Below, in pieces: positions 56,756 to 64,000 of a stretch of DNA of 64,000 bases. The notes under the pieces were generated by a model that saw only the letters and a list, made by a program, of their open reading frames with translations, ran no database searches and was not told the origin of the DNA. Both the position numbers and the translations under genes were made by a program. The DNA comes from Pycnococcus provasolii (lineage: Eukaryota; Chlorophyta; Pseudoscourfieldiophyceae; Pseudoscourfieldiales; Pycnococcaceae), in the NCBI GenBank assembly GCA_938743325.2, contig OW568868.1, forward strand, positions 620,001 through 684,000. Direction: 5' to 3'. The stretch's first letter is position 1; every line of letters begins with the position of its first letter.

Positions 56756-57463
56756 ATGGCGTGCGCTTCTCTTCCCATGCTCCGGAGCTCCAGCGCGAGC
56801 GTTTGCGGCGGGCGCGTGCGCCCCGCGCGCGCCGCGCCCACGTCGCGCCCGCGCTCGGTGCAGACCCGCGCAGTCGCTGCCAAGGCGGTGGCCGCGGTGG
56901 CGACGGCGTCGCCGGAGCTGGCGGGGGTGGCGATGGTGACGGCCGGGTACGTGCTCATGGCCATGAACTTCATGCCGCTTGGACCGACGGCGGGCATGGT
57001 GGGCGCCACCGAAGGGCAGCAGAAGTGGGGCAACCGCACCTTCCTGAACATGATGGAGCACGCGCCGCTCATCTTGACGTCGCTGTGGTTGTACGCCGCC
57101 TTCGTGAGCGCCGCCGAGGCGACCACGCTCGGGGTCATCTACCTCGCGCTGCGCGCCTGCTACCCCGTCATCTGGGCCGTCGTGGGCGGCGCCAAGGGTG
57201 CACCCATGATGCCCCACACGTGGTTCCTATTCGGCAAGGGCCTCAACCTCTTCTACATCACCTTCCCGCAGTACGGAATCGTTTTCTACATGGCGCTCGC
57301 CACGCTTCTCAAGCTCTGCCCGCTTGCGATCGACCTGAACGCGCTCGTGGGCGTGCCGGCGATCGCCGCGCCCCTCGGCTTTGGCCTCTTCCTTTACCAC
57401 TTCGCGCTCGGCTTCTTCCCGTTCATTCAGAAGGCTGTCGCGCCCCTCTTCAAGGAGGCTTAG
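56756..57463 (+). CDS. MAPEG-family membrane protein, plastid-targeted candidate
   Basis: MAPEG proteins are small four-helix membrane enzymes (microsomal glutathione transferases and relatives). The protein has 235 residues, ATG at 56756. The first ~45 residues (MACASLPMLRSSSASVCGG, then Arg/Ala-rich up to about AVAAKAVAAV) look like a chloroplast transit peptide. The MAPEG hallmark is QKWGNRTFLNMMEHAPLILT (~80-100), where Asn and Glu of the NRxxxNxxE pattern contact glutathione in the family. ARACYPVIWAVVG follows, the usual R-Y pair of the next helix. The later part has two more hydrophobic segments (~165-230). Plastid location is inferred from the N-terminus only. Three CACGTG boxes and a TTAGGG tract lie upstream. 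It is convergent with the CBM20 gene. Confidence 0.82.
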   Translation: MACASLPMLRSSSASVCGGRVRPARAAPTSRPRSVQTRAVAAKAVAAVATASPELAGVAMVTAGYVLMAMNFMPLGPTAGMVGATEGQQKWGNRTFLNMMEHAPLILTSLWLYAAFVSAAEATTLGVIYLALRACYPVIWAVVGGAKGAPMMPHTWFLFGKGLNLFYITFPQYGIVFYMALATLLKLCPLAIDLNALVGVPAIAAPLGFGLFLYHFALGFFPFIQKAVAPLFKEA

Positions 57464-57544
57464 GGAGTGCGCACCGCACAAAGAGGCAGGCCTCACTACC
57501 CTTCCCTACCGGGTAGAGGAGCACAACAATTTTTAAATTTTTTT

Positions 57545-57690
57545 CTCATTCAGTAATGGAATGGGAGTTAAGTACTTACGTCGAACGGTCGGGCCATTCA
57601 CACCATTCACCATTTAGCCCATTCTTCAGTGGCGCTATTTTCTAAGAGTAGTGTGTTTGTACATCGCGCTGCTGAAGGTGGAGCTCATAG
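57545..57690 (+). repeat. Gene-end repeat, copy E
   Basis: CTCATTCAGTAATGGAATGG, then CGAACGGTCGGGCCATTCAC, then CACCATTCACCATTTAGCCC and TTTGTACATCGCGCTGCTGA. It starts about 80 bases after the MAPEG stop, in the same direction, and is one of the longest copies. Confidence 0.8.
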
Positions 57691-58101
57691 GCGAGTGTAC
57701 GTCGGGATCTGGTTTGACAGAATATTGCAGCATCAGATCTTCGACGTATTTGCGCTGACTGAGCTTGAGGCTGCCATTCCCTCAGTCTTTCGTGGGTCCG
57801 AGTTGGAGTAACAAGTCATGGGTGGATCCCCAATCCCGCGTGGCTGCACTAGTTTACTCTCAGGTAACCACCCCGAAAAACAATCTCAGGATATTTTTCT
57901 GGAAGAAGAGTAACAACTCATGGGTGATTCCCCAAAATTCCCATTTCTCGACCTGAGGACAGGTCATCACGCGCTGTGTATCGAACTCACACACAAAAGG
58001 AACGGCGCCTCTTCTTCGAACAAACAACACAACGCATCACTGGATGGTGACTATCGATATCACTACAGTATTTTGTAGGTAGGTTGAAATGGAAAAAATG
58101 G
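57691..58101. other. Intergenic between convergent MAPEG and CBM20 genes
   Basis: AT-richer DNA bounded by oppositely oriented copies E and F of the gene-end repeat. A diverged direct repeat (CAAGTCATGGGTGGATCCCC and CAACTCATGGGTGATTCCCC) is seen near 57814 and 57912. No gene seen. Confidence 0.5.
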
Positions 58102-58132
58102 GACTCACGTTTCGATTACTGAATGAGCGATT
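58102..58132 (-). repeat. Gene-end repeat, copy F (short)
   Basis: On the minus strand AATCGCTCATTCAGTAATCG, then AAACGTGAGTC. It begins about 40 bases after the CBM20-gene stop, in that gene's direction. Only the first ~30 bases of the element are recognisable. Confidence 0.75.
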
Positions 58133-58170
58133 TTCATGGTAGTCGTCATCCAAAACAACAACTCCGTCTG

Positions 58171-59505
58171 TCAAGACAATTCCGTCGGATCGCCAGAGTA
58201 ATCCGATGACCGCGAATCGTTGTCCTTAAACCTGAGCGTAAGTCCGCTCGTCAGCAACGCGGTGTTGTAGCAGACATTTCGCGGCTTCCCACTCAGAGGT
58301 TGCAACGTCGTTGAAGGCTGAGCGGCGGCTGTGGAAGCTGAGGACGTGTACGCGGTCGCGGAGGCGGCACGCGCATCGCAGCGCTTTTGCACGAGCTGCT
58401 GTGCGAGCGCTGCGCGAGCACGGGCAGCCACGCGCAGCTCCGCTTGCAATTCGGAGAGCGCGGAGTCCTTCGCCTTCAGCTCGCGTTCCTGCGCCGCGAG
58501 GCGATCGAGGAAGAGCTCGCGCTCAGCCTCCAGCGCACTGATGGCTGCCGCCTGCTGCAGCAGCGCCTCGTCCGCCTGCTCCTCGCTCACGGAGAACTGC
58601 TCCTGCTGCTCCTGGTACGCGTGCAGCCGGTGCCAGTGCTCGAGGTACTGCTTCTCCTCACGTTCGATCGCCTGCTCGAGAGCCTGCAGGCTGTTGCGCA
58701 TCTTTGAAATTTCTGAGGCTCCGGAGGTGATCATTTGCTGCATGTGCTGCTGGCTCGTGGTGGTGGCGGCTGCGGCGGATGCTTGTGCTGCTGTTCTCGC
58801 TGTCGTCACCTCCTCCTCATCCGCGCTCTCCGCCTCCGCAACACGCTCGAGCATGGCGACGCACGCGCCACGCTCGTGCACCCACGTATCCTGAACCTCG
58901 CAGGATGGCGGCTCGGCGTGAAGGAGGCGGTTTGCACCCTCCTGCCACGTGTAAGTCTCCTCTCCTGTCGCGTCGTCGACGTTCACAAGCACGTACTTGT
59001 ACTCAATGTGGCCGTCAGATGGCGTGGAGATCATGCAGACGTCGCACGTCCACACGTCACCGTCCGTCCACTCCATTTCCACGCCACGTTCGGGATCCCA
59101 GTTTCCGCAGGCTGGCACACTTCCCACGAGGCGCAGCTGCGTTCCGAACGGAACGTGCTTCGTCACAGACACGAGCAGGGTGCAGTGGCTGTCGGCTTTG
59201 GATTTTCCGTCGTTGTTGCTCGAGGCCGCAGCGGCGACGTGCGGCGCGCGACGGCGGTGAAACGTTCGGCGCGCCGCCGCTGTTGCCGGCACCCCGATCG
59301 TGGACATGGACGATGCGTGCATGGCGGACCGGCTGCTGTTCGGTCTTGAGGGCGCTTGTGCGGCGGCTGCTGCTGTTGCTGTTGTTCGGGCCCGAGACTT
59401 GTGCTGCATTTTTTTGTGTTTGCCTCCCCAGGGTACTACTCCTGCGTTGACTTGGCTGCCATGAACACTGCTGAACACGTTCTTAGTCGTGCGCGTGAGC
59501 ATCAT
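58171..59505 (-). CDS. CBM20 starch-binding coiled-coil protein, plastid candidate
   Basis: The protein has 444 residues, ATG at 59503-59505. A basic Ala/Ser/Arg-rich N-terminus of ~95 residues fits a transit peptide. A carbohydrate-binding module family 20 follows at ~105-215: LRLVGSVPACGNWDPERGVE, MEWTDGDVWTCDV, IEYKYVLVNV and TYTWQEGANRLLH, with both starch-contacting Trp positions present. A coiled coil runs ~255-380, rich in Glu/Gln/Ala. No glycosidase or phosphatase domain is present. This makes it a starch-scaffold or targeting protein, comparable in outline to PTST or the CBM20-coiled-coil pyrenoid proteins. I see no Rubisco-binding motif. The tail holds NVCYNTALLTSGLTL, closely resembling the C-terminus of the HSP90 encoded nearby. 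Confidence 0.85.
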   Translation of the reverse strand: MMLTRTTKNVFSSVHGSQVNAGVVPWGGKHKKMQHKSRARTTATAAAAAQAPSRPNSSRSAMHASSMSTIGVPATAAARRTFHRRRAPHVAAAASSNNDGKSKADSHCTLLVSVTKHVPFGTQLRLVGSVPACGNWDPERGVEMEWTDGDVWTCDVCMISTPSDGHIEYKYVLVNVDDATGEETYTWQEGANRLLHAEPPSCEVQDTWVHERGACVAMLERVAEAESADEEEVTTARTAAQASAAAATTTSQQHMQQMITSGASEISKMRNSLQALEQAIEREEKQYLEHWHRLHAYQEQQEQFSVSEEQADEALLQQAAAISALEAERELFLDRLAAQERELKAKDSALSELQAELRVAARARAALAQQLVQKRCDARAASATAYTSSASTAAAQPSTTLQPLSGKPRNVCYNTALLTSGLTLRFKDNDSRSSDYSGDPTELS

Positions 59506-61588
59506 TGTTTGAGCGCAGTACAGAATTGTGTTGTTTGTTTTTCTTGTTGAGAAAAAAAGGCACCGCAGAAGTATGAGAATGCGCTAGAAAAGAAGCGGCT
59601 GAAAAAGTGCGCTTGCTTGGAACGCAAGAAAGGAACGGAAAGGAAATTCTTTGCTTTCGAGCGCGTGTCTTTCAAACAAATGAGAATGCAGAGAGTCTTG
59701 AGCAGAGCACCAAACGAATGCAGAGACACGAAACGAAATGAATGAAATGAATGAAAGAATGAAAGAATGAAGGAAGTACCAACAAGAGAAGAGAATAATG
59801 AGGAAAGCGAGGTAACTCCAACTCCTAATGAGCAATGAACTCCTAATGAGCAACGAGCAATGAGATGAGCAGTGACAAAAAAGAGCACACAATGACACAC
59901 ACAAAGCAGACACACAATGACACACACACACAAAGCAGAGCACACAATGACACACACAAAGCAGAGCAGACACACAAAGCAGACACACACACGCAGAGTG
60001 AGCAGCGCCGCCAATGAAATGAGCCGCCAATAAAATGAGCAGCAGCACGCAGCACACAGTGGAGAGGGGGGAGGGCGATGAGCAGGGGAGGGGAGGGTTG
60101 AGTGAGAGCGTTCCCGTTCCAGCACATTCTTCAAGGCGTGAAAAAAGGCGTATCCCCCCCCCTCCTCGACTTGTTTTGTTCCTCCAAACGAGAACTCCAA
60201 CGTTGGGAACGAACGCGGCGTCTGCTTTGTTCGTCCCGCCCCTGGGAAGAAGAACCAGCCTAGACGGTTCTCCTTTGGTCGTGGGTGGGAAAAAAACAAC
60301 CTCTCTCGAAATATCAACCTCCTCGGGAAAGGGATCCTCCTCTGGCATCTGGAAAGGGATCCTCCTCTGGCATCTGGAAAGGGATCCCTGTTCTCTCCAG
60401 GGAATTGTAGCACGGTTCTCTCTCCCTCTCTGAACCGTGTTTTTTTTTTTAGGCGGACGAACTCCACGAGCAACGGCAGGCAGGTTGTCGTCATTGGATT
60501 GGCATACTTTTTATCGTAGTAGAATTTGGCATTTGCAAGAGCATTATAGGTGGAATGGTGCGGTGGTGGTGGTGGTTTGGGTGGTGTTTCGGAGGAGGTT
60601 TGGTGCGGGGAATTCACGAGAGATCTCCTCTTCCATGCCATGCCGTTGCCTTCATCTCGGCCGAACCTTGTTATCGGTTATCGGTACCTTGCCGTTGCAC
60701 AAATATCCCCACGCGTGATGGCGGAAAAAGTTGGGGAAAACCCTCCAAAAAAAAAGGAAAAACATAAGTCGAAAGAAAAGGCGTGAATGCGCGCTTGTCA
60801 ACGGGAAATGTACATTTACGATGCGTGCAGGCTGAAAATCACAAAGCAAAACATGCCATAAGACTTACAAAAAACAATGTCGAAACAGATGGCAGGGGAC
60901 ACAAAAAAGCAGAACAAAAACAAAAACTTGAGGGAAAAAATCTTGCATTTGGACGCAAACAGAAAAACCGCAGTCGTCGCTCTCCAAATTGGCCACCTAC
61001 CTATCCGGGTAGGGGATCCCGCAGCATTCTGAAAACCCCAACCTCCTTTCTCTGTGTGACAAGAACTGGATAAGAACAACCCATGCCAGGCCGCCACGGC
61101 TGTCGCGCTCCGGAGCGGGCATCGCCCGCCTCTTAAGGCGGCTTAAGGCGAGAAGAAACGGGTGGGGATTGGTTCTTCTCGTTTCTTTTTCCCCACCTCT
61201 CCTCCCATTCAGATCAGACAGCAGAGGAGGGTGGCGGAAGGAAATCCAAGCAAGGGGAGGGGGTCGTTTGTGTGCATTTTTGCGTGCAACGACGCGCATT
61301 CGCGCCGAATTTTTTACTGCCGGGTAGGTACTGCCGCGCTCTTGACCTCCTTATGCCACCTGATGCAATAGTGGGTACAGTGCTGTAGTAACTGTACAGA
61401 ACGTCGTCTAAGGACTATAGTACATACGTACTGTACATAGTCTACATTGCAGGTATGTATGTACAGTACCGACCTACCAACGATCCATAACTTACAGCAC
61501 TGTACGTACGTTCAGGGTTATGATAAGGCTTATCTGAAAAAAAAGTGAGCAATCTTACCTACCGGGTATAGTCTAGGCAGGTTGCTTC
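59506..61588. other. Low-complexity intergenic region, about 2 kb
   Basis: GAATGAAA-type repeats at 59735-59775, CTCCTAATGAGCAA repeats near 59818-59860, and CACACAATGACACACAC/AAAGCAGA repeats at 59885-59990. A perfect 25-bp tandem (GGGATCCTCCTCTGGCATCT plus GGAAA) lies at 60331-60380. TAGTCTA motifs lie near 61439 and 61567. Long minus-strand open frames across 59502-60641 have repeat-derived composition and are not credible. No RNA gene recognised. Confidence 0.6.
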
Positions 61589-63991
61589 TTACACAACCTC
61601 AGGTTCCACAGCCTCCGAAGAAGGCGCGCTCCCTCCATCTTCACCCATAAGCTTATACACGTTCGTCGCGAACTCCATCGGATCTTCGAGATCAAAGCCG
61701 CTCGTCAGCAGCGCCGTGTCGAAGCAAACATCAGCCATGCGGCGAGCAACCTCGTCATCCTTGTTCTGCTCGAACTTCTGCTTCAGCTGCTGCATCACGG
61801 CGCTCTCCGGATTGATCTCCATGATTCGCTTGCCGCGCATGTATTCCATCGCGCGAGCGTCGCCCATCGCCTGCGCCTTCATAATGCGCTCCATGTTCGC
61901 GCTCCAGCCAAACTTGGACGTCACCAGGACGCACGGCGTGTCCGCAAGGCGGTTGCTCACCACAACCTTCTCCACCTTTGCGCCGTACACCTCCGCGAGC
62001 CAGTCCGTGAACGGCTTGAACTCCTTCGCCGTCTCCTCCTCCTTCGCCTTCTCCTCCTCGCTCGTCTCCAGGCCAAGGTCCTCCTTCGACACGTCCACGA
62101 GATCCTTCTCGTCAAATTTCACGAGGTTCGTCACCGCCACCTCGTCAATGGGCTCGGTCAAGTAGAGCACCTCGTAGCCGTCCTTCACGAGCTTCTCGAG
62201 GAAAGGCATCTTCTTCGCCGCCTCCGTCGAGTCTGCCGCGAGGTAGTAGATAGCCTTCTGCCCCTCCTTCATGTCTGCCACGTACTCGCTCAGGCTGCGC
62301 AACGCCCCGCCGTCGCTCTTCGAGGACGCGAATCGCAGCAGCTGCGCAAGGTCGTCGCGGTTATCCGAATCCTCAATCACGCCGAGCTTGATGTTCTTTC
62401 CGAACGATTCCCAGAATGTGGCGTAGTCGTCGCTCGACTCGCGCCCCGCGATCTCCTTCAGCATGTCGAGCGTCTTGCGCACGAGCTGCTTGCGAATAAC
62501 GCGCACGATGCGGCTCTCCTGCAGAATCTCGCGGCTGACGTTGAGCGGCAGGTCGTTCGAGTCAACGACGCCCTTGATGAAGTTCAGGTACCGCGGCACG
62601 AGGTCGGAGTCAAATTCGTCGGATATGAAGACGCGGCGCACGAACAGCTTGATGTTCTTGAGCCGATTTCCGCCCATCGCGTCCTGCTGGTCAAACGGAG
62701 CCATGCCTGGCACGTAGATGAGCCCCTTGAACTCAATCGTGCCCTCGACGGAGAAGTGGTTGTGCGCGAGCGGGTCGAGGAATTCGCGGAACGTCGTCTT
62801 GAAGAACTGGTTGTACTCCTCCTTCGTCACGTCGCTCTTGCTGCGTGTCCAGATGGGCTGGTTCTGGTTCTGCACCGCGTAGTCCCACTTCGTCTCGTAC
62901 TCCGTTTTCATCACGTCCTGCACGTCGACGTCGTCGAGGCTCGGCAGGTCGTCGGGCACCTCCTCGCCCTTCGCCTTCTTCTCCTCGCGCTCTTTGATCA
63001 GCTCCGCGAGCGCATCGTCCTTCGCCTTCTTGGTCTCCTCGTCGTCGACGATTGACATGGGCTCCGTCTTGGACGACCAGAGCTTGATGGGGAACGAGAT
63101 GAACTCGCTGTACGTCTTCAGCAGCTCCCCGAGCTTCGTCGCCTCGGCGTATACGGCGGCGTCTTCTTTGAGGTGCAGCGTGATTTGCGTTCCCCGTCCG
63201 AGCTTCTCGTCGCTTTCGTCGGCGTTGATGGTGAACGACGTGCTTCCCACCTCTGACTCCCACTTCCACTGCGTGCCGTCGTCGTTGCTCTTCGTGCGCA
63301 CCGTCACGCGGTCGGCAACGAGGAAGCTGGAGTAGAAGCCGACACCGAAACGTCCGATGAGGTTGCTGGAATCCTCGCCGCTTGCCTGCTGCTCCTTGAG
63401 CATTTCGGAGAACTTCGCCGTTCCGCTCCTGGCGATGGTTCCGAGGTTTTCTTGGAGCTGCTCCCTCGACATTCCGATGCCGGTGTCGGTGATGGTGAGC
63501 GTGCGGTTCTCTGGGTCCGCCTTGATTTTGATTTCCAGTTCTGGCGTGTCCCCGAGTGCGCTCGCGTCGGTGACGCTGTAGAACCTCATTTTGTCGAGTG
63601 CGTCGGATGCGTTGCTGACGAGCTCGCGCAGGAAGATGTCTTTGTTGGAGTAGAGGCTGTTGACGATGAGGTCCATGAGCCTCGACGTCTCCGCCTGGTA
63701 CTCGAACGTCCCCGACTCTGAGGGCGCATCGGACGTCGCGGCTCTGAGCGCGAACGACACAGGCGGCGTGCTTAAAGGCGAGCCCGAGACGCGCAGCAAG
63801 CCATACCCATTACCACCAAAGACACGACGACTTTGTTGTTGGTGGTGGCGCGAACCCACCGCGTGCACAAGGCGCGCAGGAGGACGAGCTGAGGCTCTGA
63901 GCGTGGATAGGCAGGGCATAGACACAGCGAAGGATGACTGACGATGAAAGGAAGAGAGAGCACTATGGAAACGCCTAGAGGTCGTGAGCAT
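61589..63991 (-). CDS. HSP90C: Organellar HSP90 chaperone (HSP90C-like)
   Basis: ATP-dependent chaperone, 800 residues, ATG at 63989-63991. The first ~90 residues are Arg/Ser/His-rich, an organelle presequence. The N-terminal ATPase (GHKL) domain starts at FEYQAETSRLMDLIVNSLYS and continues with LRELVSNASDALDKMRF, DTGIGMSREQL and IGRFGVGFYSSFLVADRV. The charged linker is short and acidic. The middle domain carries RGVVDSNDLPLNVSRE-type sequence (VVDSNDLPLNVSREILQES), with the catalytic Arg loop. The C-terminal dimerisation domain ends CFDTALLTSGFDLEDP, then SSEAVEPEVV. There is no KDEL (ER) or MEEVD (cytosol) tail. A C-terminus ending PEVV and a presequence point to the chloroplast form. A mitochondrial form (HSP90.6-like) is the alternative. 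The promoter lies off the window. Confidence 0.93.
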   Translation of the reverse strand: MLTTSRRFHSALSSFHRQSSFAVSMPCLSTLRASARPPARLVHAVGSRHHQQQSRRVFGGNGYGLLRVSGSPLSTPPVSFALRAATSDAPSESGTFEYQAETSRLMDLIVNSLYSNKDIFLRELVSNASDALDKMRFYSVTDASALGDTPELEIKIKADPENRTLTITDTGIGMSREQLQENLGTIARSGTAKFSEMLKEQQASGEDSSNLIGRFGVGFYSSFLVADRVTVRTKSNDDGTQWKWESEVGSTSFTINADESDEKLGRGTQITLHLKEDAAVYAEATKLGELLKTYSEFISFPIKLWSSKTEPMSIVDDEETKKAKDDALAELIKEREEKKAKGEEVPDDLPSLDDVDVQDVMKTEYETKWDYAVQNQNQPIWTRSKSDVTKEEYNQFFKTTFREFLDPLAHNHFSVEGTIEFKGLIYVPGMAPFDQQDAMGGNRLKNIKLFVRRVFISDEFDSDLVPRYLNFIKGVVDSNDLPLNVSREILQESRIVRVIRKQLVRKTLDMLKEIAGRESSDDYATFWESFGKNIKLGVIEDSDNRDDLAQLLRFASSKSDGGALRSLSEYVADMKEGQKAIYYLAADSTEAAKKMPFLEKLVKDGYEVLYLTEPIDEVAVTNLVKFDEKDLVDVSKEDLGLETSEEEKAKEEETAKEFKPFTDWLAEVYGAKVEKVVVSNRLADTPCVLVTSKFGWSANMERIMKAQAMGDARAMEYMRGKRIMEINPESAVMQQLKQKFEQNKDDEVARRMADVCFDTALLTSGFDLEDPMEFATNVYKLMGEDGGSAPSSEAVEPEVV

Positions 63992-64000
63992 GCACAGGAT

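Noticed and set aside
59502-60641. 379-codon minus-strand frame
   Set aside because: Made of CA/GA repeats read as Cys/Val/Leu runs, with no domain, and it overlaps the leader of the CBM20 gene.
1-64000. tRNA, rRNA and CRISPR arrays
   Set aside because: Intergenic DNA was scanned by eye for tRNA B-box-like sequence, rRNA cores and spaced direct repeats. Nothing convincing was found. A covariance-model search would settle it.

Overview
This is a eukaryotic nuclear window, most likely from a green alga of the prasinophyte kind. The support is direct. There are nuclear genes for organelle proteins with N-terminal presequences: a plastid-type ribosomal protein bS20, a plastid-type release factor RF1, a mitochondrial-type bL21, an organellar HSP90, pyruvate kinase, a PPR protein and a CBM20 starch-binding protein. 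There are also Ser-Pro-rich extensin-like stretches and a full set of motile-cilium genes. Spliceosomal introns are sparse and short (91-431 nt) with GT..AG borders. The intergenic DNA holds many short TTAGGG tracts and TGTAA motifs after several stop codons, the latter matching the usual green-algal poly(A) signal. I cannot name the species.

Layout. 1-9 kb: 3' part of a polo-like kinase, IFT74, a DapA-superfamily lyase, bL21 (mitochondrial), bS20 (plastid), RF1. 9-17 kb: a plastid pTAC5-like protein with two peptidoglycan-binding-like domains, then a 1,846-residue secreted/multipass protein with RCC1-like propeller, beta-helix and Pro-rich stalks. 18-27 kb: an EF-hand axonemal candidate, a coiled-coil protein, an atypical SDR, and a polycystin-2-like channel with an unusual extracellular insertion. 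27-33 kb: a gene-poor stretch, two orphan genes, and a DnaJ-ankyrin membrane protein. 33-44 kb: CCDC146/MBO2, a 305-bp transposable element with perfect 73-bp inverted ends, eS30 (its intron lies directly after the ATG), a PPR protein, repeat-rich DNA with a broken Fanzor/TnpB-like gene, and an orphan gene. 44-52 kb: one gene for a giant (~2,500-residue) EF-hand multipass protein. 52-64 kb: pyruvate kinase, a RING-finger protein, a MAPEG protein, a CBM20 coiled-coil protein, about 2 kb of low-complexity DNA, and HSP90.

The genes fall into two main groups. One is ciliary (IFT74, MBO2/CCDC146, polycystin, the EF-hand protein, perhaps polo kinase), which implies a flagellate or a lineage that keeps flagellar genes. 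The other is organelle translation and metabolism. The start codons of most of the organelle-type genes have a TTAGGG-like tract within about 50-350 bp upstream. The ciliary genes do not.

The most notable non-genic signals are: (1) a dispersed motif (core CATTCAGTAATNGAA) found six times, each time shortly after a stop codon and in the same direction as the gene; (2) the TTAGGG 'telo-box' promoters; (3) the MITE with a 9-bp target duplication; (4) the decayed Fanzor/TnpB-like nuclease followed by a perfect 15-bp hairpin; and (5) a 24-bp palindrome of two CACGTG boxes in the MAPEG promoter.
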